Source: Bifidobacterium breve | Lineage (GTDB): Bacteria > Actinomycetota > Acidimicrobiia > Acidimicrobiales > Acidimicrobilacustridaceae | Direction: 5' to 3' | Assembly: GCA_945878725.1 (NCBI GenBank) | Contig: CAMCTY010000014.1 | Span: 1-42,677 of the forward strand | DNA length: 42,677 nucleotides | In this document: piece after piece, positions 16,423 through 25,718 of the stretch | Numbering within the stretch: the stretch's first letter is position 1 | Layout of the letters: every line of letters starts with the position of its first letter | Translations under genes and position numbers: made by a program | Notes under the pieces: model-generated | Told to the model about the DNA's origin: nothing | Databases searched by the model: none | Seen by the model: the letters and a program-made list of their open reading frames with translations, nothing else

Positions 16423-17765
16423 TGGGATTCGTGTTCGGAGTGACTGGTGGGGCGACGGCGGTTATCGCTGCTGCCGCAGCTGTCTTAGCGTTCGGTGTTT
16501 CCTGGATGGTCGCGGTGAAAGTCGTGCGTCGGAGCGAGCGCTCCCGCGTTTACGACACGTCACTTCGGCTCGGACTCGAACAGCCCGAGGATGGTGTCGG
16601 CGACAACATCGAATGGCTGATGATGGCCATCGACCGTTCAGTTCGGGAGATGCGCGCCGAATCAGTCGAAGCTGGCGCGGAGAATTCGCGTTTGCAGGAG
16701 GCGATGGACTCACTTCCCGAAGCAGTGCTGGTATTCGATAACGGTGCCTCCATCGTGGGACGAAACACCGCGGCTGAGGTATTCATCGAGGCTCGACACT
16801 CGGATGCGCTCATCAGCGCCGCGGTTACCGAACTCGTCGCTGATGCCCTCGTGGGGCGGTCTTCATCGCGAACAATTGAGCTTTTCGGTCCTCCTCGACG
16901 CACGGTTGTGATCACGACGAATCCCCTCAAATCAGGATCAGGAACCGGAGCGGTCGCGATCATTGAGGACATCACGGAACGGCGCCGGCTCGAAGCGGTC
17001 AGAACTGATTTCGTGGCCAATATCAGTCACGAACTGAAGACCCCGGTGGGAGCTATCAGCCTGTTGGCCGAAACGCTGCTTGCCGAAGATGATCCTGCCG
17101 TCGCTGATCGACTTGCCAATCGCATCCTTTCTGAAGCGATTCGGGTCGGTCACACAATCCAGGATCTGCTCGAACTTTCGCAGATCGAAATCGATGAGCC
17201 GGCGGAATTCAACATCGTGGATATCGGGGATCTAGCGGCCGAAGCCGCCGACCGGATCCGTCCCGCGGCGGAGCAGGCGAGCATCACCATCAATCTCACC
17301 GGGTCTGCTTCGGCGTTGTCGGTCCGCGGCGATCGCAGGCAACTGTTGTCGGCAATCTCGAATCTCCTCGATAACGCGTTGAAGTACTCAGACAAGGGTT
17401 CAGCTATCGACGTGTTCACGACTGTCGAGAGCTCCGAAGTGCTGATTGCGATTGTCGACCGCGGTATCGGAATCCCTGCTCGCGATATCGAGCGCGTTTT
17501 CGAGCGTTTCTATCGCGTCGACCAGGCCCGCAGCCGCCAGACCGGCGGCACTGGGTTAGGTCTTGCAATTGTTCGACATGTCGCGGTGAACCATCGGGGC
17601 ACTGTTGACGTTGAATCGCGCCTGGGCGAAGGATCACGCTTCACGCTTCGACTTCCGGCGCTCGAGTCAATCGATCCCGACGACTTCGGTCCCAGTGTTT
17701 TTGATCCTGAGATATTTGATTCCAATCAATCCAGCAATCTCGAGCCCGGGAGGCTCTTCTCATGA
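16422..17765 (+). CDS. Sensor histidine kinase, SenX3/PhoR-like
   Basis: A 447-aa membrane kinase. A single hydrophobic segment (about 5-33) anchors it, followed by a PAS-like domain (about 95-185) and HisKA with His203 in FVANISHELKTP. The ATPase domain has the N box NLLDNALKYSDKG, GIGIP, and GGTGLGLAIV. The lack of a large external sensor domain and the position after phoU fit SenX3 of mycobacteria, which senses phosphate through Pst-PhoU. ATG 16422 overlaps the phoU stop. Its own stop overlaps the regulator start by ATGA. Confidence 0.92.
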   Translation: MGFVFGVTGGATAVIAAAAAVLAFGVSWMVAVKVVRRSERSRVYDTSLRLGLEQPEDGVGDNIEWLMMAIDRSVREMRAESVEAGAENSRLQEAMDSLPEAVLVFDNGASIVGRNTAAEVFIEARHSDALISAAVTELVADALVGRSSSRTIELFGPPRRTVVITTNPLKSGSGTGAVAIIEDITERRRLEAVRTDFVANISHELKTPVGAISLLAETLLAEDDPAVADRLANRILSEAIRVGHTIQDLLELSQIEIDEPAEFNIVDIGDLAAEAADRIRPAAEQASITINLTGSASALSVRGDRRQLLSAISNLLDNALKYSDKGSAIDVFTTVESSEVLIAIVDRGIGIPARDIERVFERFYRVDQARSRQTGGTGLGLAIVRHVAVNHRGTVDVESRLGEGSRFTLRLPALESIDPDDFGPSVFDPEIFDSNQSSNLEPGRLFS

Positions 17766-18493
17766 ACCCTGTAACGTCTGTACTCGTTGTCGAAGATGAA
17801 GATTCGTTCATCGATGCGCTCACTGTCGGACTCACCCGTGAGGGATTCAAGGTCACGGTGGCACGAGACGGAGCCGAGGCCCTCGACATCTTCGACGCGC
17901 TGGCCCCCGATCTTGTGCTTCTCGACGTGATGCTGCCGAAGGTTTCGGGCATAGACGTGTGTAGAGAACTCCGGTCGCGTTCCAACGTGCCGATCATCAT
18001 GGTCACCGCGAAAGGCGCCGAGATCGACACCGTCGTGGGGCTTGAGGTCGGCGCTGACGATTACGTGACGAAGCCCTATCGGCTCCGCGAACTAGTAGCC
18101 CGGATCCGAGCCGTGCTGCGTCGGCGATCAGTTGACGAGGTCGTTACTGCGCCAGTCGTCTTCGATGACGCCGAGATGGTGTCGGTCGGTGACGTCGCGC
18201 TAGATCATGAACGCCATGAGGTTGTCATCCGCGGCGAAGAGGTTCGACTGCCGCTGAAAGAGTTCGAACTCCTTGCGCTGTTGCTTGAGAATGCCGGCCG
18301 GGTCTTAACCCGCGACGTTCTGATCGATCGAGTCTGGGGTGCCGACTACGTGGGCGACACCAAGACTCTCGACGTTCATGTGAAACGTCTTCGCTCGAAG
18401 GTCGAAACTGATCCCACCAATCCGACCCGGATTATCACGATCCGCGGGCTCGGCTACAAGTACGAGATGGTTCGCGCCTCTGCCACCACCTGA
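17762..18493 (+). CDS. OmpR-family response regulator, RegX3/PhoB-like
   Basis: A 243-aa regulator. The receiver domain has the acidic pair Glu11-Asp12, phospho-acceptor Asp55 in LLDVMLPK, Thr82 and Lys104 (YVTKPY). The C-terminal winged helix carries RLPLKEFELLALLLENAGRVLTRDVL and ends TIRGLGYKYE. It is coupled to the kinase by an ATGA overlap, so the two are a cognate pair. Likely targets are the pst operon itself and perhaps ppk1; that is inference from position and from the known RegX3 role. Confidence 0.93.
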   Translation: MNPVTSVLVVEDEDSFIDALTVGLTREGFKVTVARDGAEALDIFDALAPDLVLLDVMLPKVSGIDVCRELRSRSNVPIIMVTAKGAEIDTVVGLEVGADDYVTKPYRLRELVARIRAVLRRRSVDEVVTAPVVFDDAEMVSVGDVALDHERHEVVIRGEEVRLPLKEFELLALLLENAGRVLTRDVLIDRVWGADYVGDTKTLDVHVKRLRSKVETDPTNPTRIITIRGLGYKYEMVRASATT

Positions 18494-20212
18494 GTGTCGG
18501 GGCGCCCTCGTAGCATGGTCTCCGTGAGCCCCTCCCATTCCGCTGAACGCGATCCGACCCGCCCGTGGGTCCCTTCGCCGTTCTCCCGGCTCGCCCGCGT
18601 ACAAGCCGCATCGGTCGCTGGCGACGCGCTCTTTGCCATCGGTCTTGCCGGATCTGTCTTCTTCTCCCTCGATTTCAGCTCAGCGCGTTGGCGGGTTGCG
18701 CTCTATCTCGTGCTCACGATCGCACCATTCGCAATCGCGGCTCCGGTTGTAGGTCCGGCCATCGACCGAATTCGCGGCGGTCGACGCTGGATCATCGTCG
18801 GCTCCATGGCCATGCGTACCGTGCTCGCCTTCTTTGTGGTCCGGCACATGGACAGCTTGCTCTTCTATCCGGAGGCCTTCGGCATGCTGGTCATGCAGAA
18901 GGTCTATTCGATCTCGAAGAGCGCAGTAGTTCCCGGCACCGTCCACAGCGACGAGGAACTGGTCGAGGCAAACTCGAAACTCACGGTGTTGTCAGCGCTT
19001 GCCGTGGTTGCGGCGGCTATTCCCGGCGGCATTCTGCTCAAGCTCGGCGGTGGGGCCTGGAGCGTTGCGCTCGGCGGCGTGATCTTTGCGATCGGAACCA
19101 TCGTCGCCCTTCAGCTTCCGCCGACCACAGTTGCGGTGGCTCCGCCGGGAGAGAGCGAACGCGAAGAATTGCGCAGCGCGGGCATCGTGCACGCGTCATC
19201 GGCGATGAGTCTCATCCGCGGCATCGTTGGATTTCTCGCCTTCATGCTTGCCTTCGAATTCAAGAGCAACGGATCACCGTTATGGCAGCTCGGCCTTGTC
19301 GCGGCATGTGCCCAGCTCGGGTTCTTCGTTGGTGCAATTCTCGCCCCGCGAATCCGCAAATTGTTGAGTGAAGAGCGGATTCTGATCAGCGCTCTTGGCG
19401 TAACTGTTGTCGGCGGTGTTCTGAGCGCGTTACTTGGTGGCTTGGGGGGAGCGGCGTTCATGTCGATGCTCGTGGGCGCCACGGGTAGCGCCGCGAAACA
19501 AGCCTTCGATTCAATCGTCCAGCGCGACGCCCCCGACGCGAACCGTGGTCGGACATTCGCAAAGTTTGAGACACGTTTTCAGTTGGTATGGGTGATCGGT
19601 GCTCTCATTCCGATCCTGAAGCCGATTCCCGCCTCGGTCGGATTTGCCTTGATCGCGCTGGTGGCATCGTTCGCGATGATTGGTTACCTCATCGAGCTGC
19701 GCAATTTGCGGCGCGGGCAACTGCCCGTCGCTCGGCGTGGTCTTCTGCGCCGGCGCGTCGTGGTTGACGGCGCCAGCACGGACACCGGCGTAGCGATCGA
19801 TGGCCTGATGCCGGATGAGCTGCTGTCTGATGCCGAACGGCAAGCTCTTGAGGAGGAGCGACGCGAGCGCGCCGAGTTGCTCGGATTCTCGACCGACACC
19901 AACGAAGATCACGATGGCACCCTTGTGTTCGAGCGGTTCTCAGGTTCGACGGCCGACGCCACCGTTGTCGAGGAGTCCTCGACATTTGATCCCGCTCGCC
20001 GATGGATGCGACGCTCAAGCACTTCGGCGGCAGCCGTCACCAGTGAAGCGGCGGCGGCCGTCACCAGTGAAGCGGACAATGCGGGCACAGGCGACATGTC
20101 TGAGAGAACTCCGGCGTCGGAGGAATCACCGGGCATTGGGCAGGACCATCGTCAGCGCGGGCTGCTGTTCGAACCCGAGGCCTGGGAAAACCCAGGAGTA
20201 CCCCCGTCCTGA
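18494..20212 (+). CDS. MFS-type transporter with long cytosolic tail
   Basis: A membrane protein of up to 572 aa. About the first 410 residues hold 10-12 hydrophobic spans in the major facilitator pattern, with the loop AIDRIRGGRRW after the second helix pair. The last ~160 residues are hydrophilic, rich in Glu, Asp, Ser and Ala, and include a 24-bp period duplication (18-bp identical cores at 20033 and 20057) encoding AVTSEA twice. Substrate unknown. GTG 18494 directly abuts the regulator stop; ATG 18515 and GTG 18524 are alternatives, none with a clear ribosome site. It may be an operon tail of the pst cluster. Confidence 0.82.
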   Translation: MSGRPRSMVSVSPSHSAERDPTRPWVPSPFSRLARVQAASVAGDALFAIGLAGSVFFSLDFSSARWRVALYLVLTIAPFAIAAPVVGPAIDRIRGGRRWIIVGSMAMRTVLAFFVVRHMDSLLFYPEAFGMLVMQKVYSISKSAVVPGTVHSDEELVEANSKLTVLSALAVVAAAIPGGILLKLGGGAWSVALGGVIFAIGTIVALQLPPTTVAVAPPGESEREELRSAGIVHASSAMSLIRGIVGFLAFMLAFEFKSNGSPLWQLGLVAACAQLGFFVGAILAPRIRKLLSEERILISALGVTVVGGVLSALLGGLGGAAFMSMLVGATGSAAKQAFDSIVQRDAPDANRGRTFAKFETRFQLVWVIGALIPILKPIPASVGFALIALVASFAMIGYLIELRNLRRGQLPVARRGLLRRRVVVDGASTDTGVAIDGLMPDELLSDAERQALEEERRERAELLGFSTDTNEDHDGTLVFERFSGSTADATVVEESSTFDPARRWMRRSSTSAAAVTSEAAAAVTSEADNAGTGDMSERTPASEESPGIGQDHRQRGLLFEPEAWENPGVPPS

Positions 20213-20236
20213 TCTCCAACTTGGATGCAGTTGGCG

Positions 20237-21454
20237 TCAGTCTGCGAATTCGAGTCGGGCGAGCCAGAGCCCAGGGGCATCGAGTTCGGCTGGAGTGGGA
20301 AGGGTTTCATCCGATTCCCAAAGCCGCGATGGAGCATCAGTCCCGGCCCGTTCGATGATGCCGGCGATGAACGATGACCCACGGTCGTAACTGGCCTGCG
20401 TGAGTTCGAGCCCGAAGAGTCGTTCCACGAAACGATCGGAGGCGTGGGCCTCAACGCGTCGGCGGCGCACCGCTTCCGCAACCATCGCGTAGTTCGAGAG
20501 GAGATTGCGGCCGACGACATCAATGATGTGGTCGACGTAACCGACGATCGTGGTGACGAGTGCTTCGTATGCCGGCAGCAGATCGCGCTGCGCCGGCGAC
20601 TGGATCGCGCCGAGAAGCATCTGGGGATCACCGAACATTGATTGCATGCCGCCCATCGCCCCGGGATCGGACATGTCGAACGATCCGATGCCTTCTTCGA
20701 GTGCGGTCGGGTCGGGTTCGAAACTCGAGACGTAGAGTTCGAGTAGATGCTCGAGCCGTTGGCGAACGTGATCGACACCGAGCACGGCATGGACGGCGAC
20801 TTCCTGAAGGCAGACCCACAGCCGTAGATCATCGGGAGGTAACGACCACTCGTTGCCGAACTCGTCGATGTTCGCGCTGATGACGAAGAGTTCGTCGGTC
20901 CGACCTCGGGGAATCGGAAGGTCGTATTGGCCGAAGGAACGACGGGCGAGATGCCCGACCATCGAGCCAGCGGTCATGCCGAGCATCATCGGTCCGATCA
21001 TCTTCATGAGCGGCGCCATGAACCCCATCGGATCGGATGGGTCGATCTCGGTTGGTGAGGGGGCACCGGATGCGCCGGCCGACAGCGATCCGGAGAGACT
21101 CTCAAATAGCGGCCGCCACACGTCGAGGGTGGTGTTCGCCCACTGTCCCCGTGTCACGGGAGTGATCGTGACTCCGAGGCCCGAGCGGGAGACCTGAAGA
21201 CCAGTCGCCGCGGCGATCTGCAGTTCGGCCACGCGGGCGAGTGGCTCGAGGCGGATGCGCTCGAGGGGATCGACATTGGGTTCCTGACCGCCATCGGTGG
21301 CGACCGACTGTGCCAATTGCCGGGCGGCATCCCAGCCGATCGAGCCCTGTTGGGAGAACAGCTTGGCCAAATCGCCGAAAAGGGGCATGCCCTCAAAGGG
21401 ATTGCCGCCAGGGTTCGAATCGCTCGGTGGGATGTCGGGGGGATCGGAGCTCAC
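20237..21454 (-). CDS. DUF2342/zincin-like protein with degenerate HExxH motif
   Basis: A 405-aa protein resembling the actinobacterial family annotated as putative hydrolase or zinc-dependent metalloprotease (DUF2342). Family-like segments are GQYDLPIPR, ANIDEFGNEWSLPPDDLRLWVCLQE, and a C-terminal helical part with YVDHIIDVVGR. The motif that normally reads HExxH here reads QEVAVH (217-222): the first His is Gln and the second is shifted or lost, so zinc proteolysis is doubtful. The middle region (144-170) is Met/Gly-rich. It converges on the MFS gene and is divergent from the epimerase gene 58 bp away. Confidence 0.78.
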   Translation of the reverse strand: MSSDPPDIPPSDSNPGGNPFEGMPLFGDLAKLFSQQGSIGWDAARQLAQSVATDGGQEPNVDPLERIRLEPLARVAELQIAAATGLQVSRSGLGVTITPVTRGQWANTTLDVWRPLFESLSGSLSAGASGAPSPTEIDPSDPMGFMAPLMKMIGPMMLGMTAGSMVGHLARRSFGQYDLPIPRGRTDELFVISANIDEFGNEWSLPPDDLRLWVCLQEVAVHAVLGVDHVRQRLEHLLELYVSSFEPDPTALEEGIGSFDMSDPGAMGGMQSMFGDPQMLLGAIQSPAQRDLLPAYEALVTTIVGYVDHIIDVVGRNLLSNYAMVAEAVRRRRVEAHASDRFVERLFGLELTQASYDRGSSFIAGIIERAGTDAPSRLWESDETLPTPAELDAPGLWLARLEFAD

Positions 21455-21512
21455 CGGCTCAGGCTATTGCCCCGGGCGGCGAACGCGTCTTCGCTTCGTC
21501 TCTGACGGGGGC

Positions 21513-22637
21513 ATGATGGCGGGTATGGGACAAGCCTCGGGATTCAAAGCGGAAGTCGGTGAGATCGTTGTTGTCACGGGAGCCGACGGTCCGATCGGCC
21601 GACGCGTTGTGGCTATGTCTCTCGCGACGGCAGGTGTCAGTCGGGTCGTGGCCGTGGGTCTGCCGACATCAAGGCGCGATGTTCTTGCGGTGGCGCCGGG
21701 GGCGGGACCTGAACTTGTGCCGGCGCCTTTTGCGCTCGACGATCCCCGTCTCGTCAATGTGCTCCGAGGTGCTACCCGACTGATTCATCTCGGTCCCCGT
21801 CAAGGGCTCGAGATCGATGGAACTGGCGGAACCGATGTTTCGCTGGTTGGCACGCGATCGTTGCTTGCGGCGCTCACCGAAGTTGCTGAAATTCGCGACG
21901 CTGTGATCCTCTCGTCGGCTTTGGTCTACGGGGCACGCGCCGAAAATCCAGTTCCGCTCTCAGAAGCGGCACCTGTTCGTCCGAACCCGGCGATCAAGGC
22001 GGCAGTTGATCGCTCGGAACTGGAGAAGATCTGCACCGCGTGGGCGAGCACGCAGGGGAGCCGTTGCGTCGTGCTGCGACCGTGTGTTGTGGTCGCTCCG
22101 GAGAATGGTCAATGGTTGGCCCATTCGCCGTGGTCCACGTCAGGTCTTCAGGTGAGTGGCGCCTCCACTCCTGTTCAGTTTCTCCACGTCGATGATCTCG
22201 TCTGGGCGATCGCGTGCCTTTTGAACAATCAGGTCGATGGCGTGGTGAATGTCGCCCCCGACGGATGGCTTATGCCGAAACAGGTTCGTGCCCTAAAGGG
22301 GCCGGCGGCGCGTCTTCGCCTGCGGAGTTCGGTTGCGCTGTTGCTCGCCCGCATCGGGGTTCGGGTCGGTCTCGCGTCCGGTGATCCGTCGACGCTCCTT
22401 GCCAGTTCGGCGTCATGGGTCGTCTCGAACGATCGATTGCGTTCTGTGGGCTGGGAACCTGAGTTCACCAACGAAGAGGCCTATGTCGATTCGGATCGGG
22501 GAGGACCATGGGCCCGCCTGACCCCCCGCCATCGTCAGGAGCTGGCGTTGGGTGGTGTCGTGGTACTTGCGTTGGGTGTGCTGACGGCCGGAGTCATCGT
22601 GGTGCGTCGACAGCTGCGGGTCGGTCGCCAAGCGTGA
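21513..22637 (+). CDS. NAD-dependent epimerase/dehydratase family protein with C-terminal membrane anchor
   Basis: An extended SDR of about 374 aa. The Rossmann loop TGADGPIGRR is near residue 24; the active-site segment SSALVYGAR has the Ser and Tyr positions of the family. The lysine usually found four residues after the Tyr is not there, so catalysis is uncertain. A hydrophobic helix near the C-terminus (LALGGVVVLALGVLTAGVIV) followed by arginines should anchor it to the membrane. ATG 21513, 21516 and 21525 are close alternative starts. The 3' end overlaps the convergent HtrA-like gene by 44 nt. Confidence 0.8.
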   Translation: MMAGMGQASGFKAEVGEIVVVTGADGPIGRRVVAMSLATAGVSRVVAVGLPTSRRDVLAVAPGAGPELVPAPFALDDPRLVNVLRGATRLIHLGPRQGLEIDGTGGTDVSLVGTRSLLAALTEVAEIRDAVILSSALVYGARAENPVPLSEAAPVRPNPAIKAAVDRSELEKICTAWASTQGSRCVVLRPCVVVAPENGQWLAHSPWSTSGLQVSGASTPVQFLHVDDLVWAIACLLNNQVDGVVNVAPDGWLMPKQVRALKGPAARLRLRSSVALLLARIGVRVGLASGDPSTLLASSASWVVSNDRLRSVGWEPEFTNEEAYVDSDRGGPWARLTPRHRQELALGGVVVLALGVLTAGVIVVRRQLRVGRQA

Positions 22638-23844
22638 CAATGGCGGTCTGCTCGGTTCCGTCGCGCACGTAAAGGACGGGCACGATGTCGCCCGGATCGA
22701 AGTCCCGGACGTTCACGACGAGCGAACTCGCCGACTCAATAGGGCGACCCATGACCTCGATAATGATGTCCTGCGGTCGGATTCCTGCTTGAGCTGCAGG
22801 ACCATCTGCAGCTACTTCGGTCACAACCGTTCCTCGCGATGCTCCGGTAGACCCGTCACTGTTCGACGCATCATTATCGGACCCGGTGTAGTCGACACCG
22901 AGAATGCCGATCCACGCGTGCCGCGCGGTACCGGCGGCAATGATGTCGCGAGCGATGTGCAATGCATAGGCGATCGGGGTTGCGTAGACAGTTCGGTCTG
23001 TGCGAGCGCGGTTGCGAGTGGTGACAAGACCGATCACTGAACCATCCGTGGAGCACAACACCGACGCCCCGGATTGTGAAACCCGGGCAAGCGTCGAACT
23101 GATCATGCCGTGCATCGTCCTCCCATCGCGGAGTTTGAGGGGCGCAGCAATGTTGTCGATAGTGCCGCTCGTGACACCCATCGTTCTGTTGGCGCCGTTG
23201 TGTTCGACGACGAGCGCCGCCGCCGATTCACTTAGCGCAGCGTTGTCGGCAATGGCGATGGTGGAATGGGTTTCACCCTCGATATCGAGAACTCCGATGT
23301 CGGTGACTGGATCGACACCGATGACGACCGCGGTGAATTCCGATCCGTCGCGCGTTGTCACGGTCAAACTCTCGGCACCGGTCAGAGCATCTGCCGAGGT
23401 GATGATGTGGCCGTCGGCGAGCATCATGATGCCTGCGATGGTGTCAATAGTTCCGTGTGCCACCGCGATCCGGACGATCCCATCGGTCGCTCCGGCGGGG
23501 AGCGACCGAAGCGGGTTCTCCTCGTTCGCGAAGTTTTGACCAGCGGCGAATCGGTCGGATGAACCGTTGTTCCCCATAACGGTCCCGACGATCGCAAGCG
23601 CACCAAGCGTGAGGGCGACGCCGGCGACGAGCGCGGCACTCGCGAATGACATTGACCTGTTCCGACTGCCGTCCGATGAGTGAGTCCCACCCGAGGACGA
23701 GGAATAGTCCGGTTGAATCGATGATGTTGCTTCCGAACCTGTGCGCGCCTTGGCTATCTCCGACGGATGGCGCCAGAGTCGATCATCGGCGGGAAGAGGG
23801 GGTGTGAATCCGACATCGTCGTCGGATTCATCGGAAAAAGGCAT
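22594..23844 (-). CDS. HtrA-like membrane-anchored serine protease homologue, catalytic His replaced
   Basis: A 416-aa protein: cytosolic acidic N-terminus, one membrane span (about 68-90), trypsin-like domain, then a PDZ domain (about 310-405, GPAAQAGIRPQDIIIEV). Compared with HtrA, the Asp is present (TDIGVLD, Asp182) and a Ser is present (SQSGAS, Ser258). The His position of TNAHVV reads TSADAL, with Asp152 in its place, and the GNSGG loop is changed. It is probably inactive or altered, perhaps a PDZ-based binding protein. The start is ATG 23844. Confidence 0.82.
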   Translation of the reverse strand: MPFSDESDDDVGFTPPLPADDRLWRHPSEIAKARTGSEATSSIQPDYSSSSGGTHSSDGSRNRSMSFASAALVAGVALTLGALAIVGTVMGNNGSSDRFAAGQNFANEENPLRSLPAGATDGIVRIAVAHGTIDTIAGIMMLADGHIITSADALTGAESLTVTTRDGSEFTAVVIGVDPVTDIGVLDIEGETHSTIAIADNAALSESAAALVVEHNGANRTMGVTSGTIDNIAAPLKLRDGRTMHGMISSTLARVSQSGASVLCSTDGSVIGLVTTRNRARTDRTVYATPIAYALHIARDIIAAGTARHAWIGILGVDYTGSDNDASNSDGSTGASRGTVVTEVAADGPAAQAGIRPQDIIIEVMGRPIESASSLVVNVRDFDPGDIVPVLYVRDGTEQTAIVTLGDRPAAVDAPR

Positions 23845-23905
23845 GGGTTGGAAGGGTAGCGGTGCACCCTGCGTTGATGCCCGCGCCCCCCACTACGATG
23901 ATCGG

Positions 23906-24400
23906 GTGAGTCTGCAACCGCCTTCAACCGACGACTGGGTCGCGCTGACCGAAACGATGTTGGGTATTGAGGCCGCAGGCGACTGGGTCGCTTTGCCTGG
24001 TTGTGGTGCCGTCGTGATTTTCAGCGGACTGGTCCGCGATCATGCTGAAGGGACAGACGGCGTCACCCATATTGAGTACGAAGCCTGGGCCGAGCAGATC
24101 GAACCGCGGCTCTTGGACATCGTCGCCGAAGCCCGTCGCCGCTGGCCTGACATCGGGCGGATGGTGTTGTGGCATCGTCACGGAGACGTGGCTCTGTCGG
24201 AATCCTCGGTTGTCGTTGCGGTCTCGACCCCGCATCGGGCGAGCGCATTCGAAGCAGCGCAGTTCGGAATCGACACGCTCAAAGCCACCGTTCCGATCTG
24301 GAAGAAGGAGTTCTCGGCCGACGGGTCCCAGTGGGCCCAATCGGCACAACACATCGTCGACGCACCGAAATCCAGGGCGAGCTCGGGGCAGGTCTCATGA
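23906..24400 (+). CDS. moaE: Molybdopterin synthase catalytic subunit MoaE
   Basis: Uses sulfur from thiocarboxylated MoaD to make molybdopterin. The 164-aa protein has the family segments GAVVIFSGLVRDH, YEAWAEQIE, WHRHGDVALSESSVVVAVSTPHR and the catalytic lysine region LKATVPIWKKEF. GTG 23906 begins the conserved protein; the frame is open upstream but unconserved. No moaD or other moa gene is in the window. The stop overlaps the next gene by ATGA, so it is cotranscribed with a small membrane protein and mreB. Confidence 0.92.
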   Translation: MSLQPPSTDDWVALTETMLGIEAAGDWVALPGCGAVVIFSGLVRDHAEGTDGVTHIEYEAWAEQIEPRLLDIVAEARRRWPDIGRMVLWHRHGDVALSESSVVVAVSTPHRASAFEAAQFGIDTLKATVPIWKKEFSADGSQWAQSAQHIVDAPKSRASSGQVS

Positions 24401-24720
24401 GCGGACTCGGTTTCCTTCTGATTGTTGTCGTGGTCACGCTCGTCGGGTCGCTCGTTGTTTGGCTGCGCAATCGGAAGCCGACCTATTTCATGGCGAGTGT
24501 TGATGATTTCGAGCGCGAGATGCGCGCTCTCGACGGACTGCCTGCGCCGACCGGAAGCCATATGCCTCGGGCTAATCCCTCGGGCATCCACGAGAATCGT
24601 CGGCCGAGGTACAGAATGACAGTTGATGGCGACAGTGATTTCGATCTCGGTGACGACGACGAGAGCAGTGACGAGAGTCGTAATGGCGCCCCGTACGAAG
24701 ACAATGACGAAGGCCGGTAG
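24397..24720 (+). CDS. Small single-span membrane protein between moaE and mreB
   Basis: A 107-aa protein I do not recognise. One N-terminal hydrophobic helix (GLGFLLIVVVVTLVGSLVVW, about 3-22) is followed by a positive stretch and a very acidic C-terminus (DSDFDLGDDDESSDESR). The layout predicts a small anchored protein with a cytosolic acidic tail. Its start overlaps the moaE stop and mreB begins 2 nt after its stop, so a shared transcript is very likely. It may act with MreB; that is only positional inference. Confidence 0.72.
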   Translation: MSGLGFLLIVVVVTLVGSLVVWLRNRKPTYFMASVDDFEREMRALDGLPAPTGSHMPRANPSGIHENRRPRYRMTVDGDSDFDLGDDDESSDESRNGAPYEDNDEGR

Positions 24721-24722
24721 GC

Positions 24723-25718
24723 GTGGCGCGCGATCTCGCAATTGACCTCGGTACTGCCAACACCCTTGTGTATGTGCGCGGCGAGGGAATCGTCCTCAAC
24801 GAACCCTCCGTGATCGCACTAAACAGTCGTACCCAAGATGTTCTTGCTATGGGGCACGAGGCATGGCAGATGATTGGTCGCACCCCGAGTTACATCGTGG
24901 CGGTCCGTCCGCTTCGCAAGGGAGCTATCACCGATTTCGATGTGACGCAGAGGATGATCCGTCTCCTCCTCCAGCGGGTTGGTGTCAACCGTTTCAATCG
25001 GCCTCGCGTTGTGATTTGTGTTCCGTCTGCGATCACCGCTGTCGAACAGCGTGCCGTGACCGAAGCGGCACGCCGGGCCGGCGCGGCTGAGGCGCATCTG
25101 ATCGAGCAGCCGATGGCCGCAGCGATCGGAGCTGGGCTTCCGATTAATGAACCGCTCGGCAACATGGTGATCGACATCGGTGGCGGCACATCTGAAGTCG
25201 CACTGATTTCGCTCGGTGGGGTCGTCGCCCTTGAAGCGGTACGCGTGGGCAGCTTCGATATTGATGCCGCGATCCAGTCCTACATTCGGCGCGAATACGG
25301 AATCGCTATCGGGGAGCGCACGGCCGAGGAGATCAAGATCACGATCGGTTCGGCGTGGCCGACCGACAACGAATATGCCGCCGAAGTGCGCGGACGCGAA
25401 CTCATGAGCGGACTCCCCAAGACGGTCGTGCTCACCGCGGAGGAAGTTCGCGAAGCAATCGACGAACCGGTATCGGCAATGGTCGACGCGGTGATCTCGT
25501 GTCTTGGTCAGGCGCCGCCGGAACTCGCGCAGGATCTCATTGAACAAGGCATCTATCTCGTGGGCGGCGGCGGCCTGCTTCGCGGCCTCGACATGCGAAT
25601 CGCCAACGAGTGCGATGTTCCTGTACAAGTGGTCGACGCACCGCTCGAATCAGTGGTGCTCGGTGCTGGTCACTGCATCGAATCGTTCGATGCCCTCAAG
25701 GTCATGTTTATGAACTGA
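24723..25718 (+). CDS. mreB: MreB-type bacterial actin
   Basis: A 331-aa actin-fold ATPase that forms membrane filaments guiding cell-wall synthesis. Phosphate-1 loop IDLGTANTLV (7-16), connect and phosphate-2 region IDIGGGTSEVA, and adenosine loop GIYLVGGGGLLRGLD are intact, and the length fits MreB. The start is GTG 24723. It is not next to mreC, mreD, rodA or pbp genes as in many bacteria, but follows moaE and a small membrane protein. Its end overlaps the convergent HEAT gene by 11 nt. Confidence 0.93.
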   Translation: MARDLAIDLGTANTLVYVRGEGIVLNEPSVIALNSRTQDVLAMGHEAWQMIGRTPSYIVAVRPLRKGAITDFDVTQRMIRLLLQRVGVNRFNRPRVVICVPSAITAVEQRAVTEAARRAGAAEAHLIEQPMAAAIGAGLPINEPLGNMVIDIGGGTSEVALISLGGVVALEAVRVGSFDIDAAIQSYIRREYGIAIGERTAEEIKITIGSAWPTDNEYAAEVRGRELMSGLPKTVVLTAEEVREAIDEPVSAMVDAVISCLGQAPPELAQDLIEQGIYLVGGGGLLRGLDMRIANECDVPVQVVDAPLESVVLGAGHCIESFDALKVMFMN

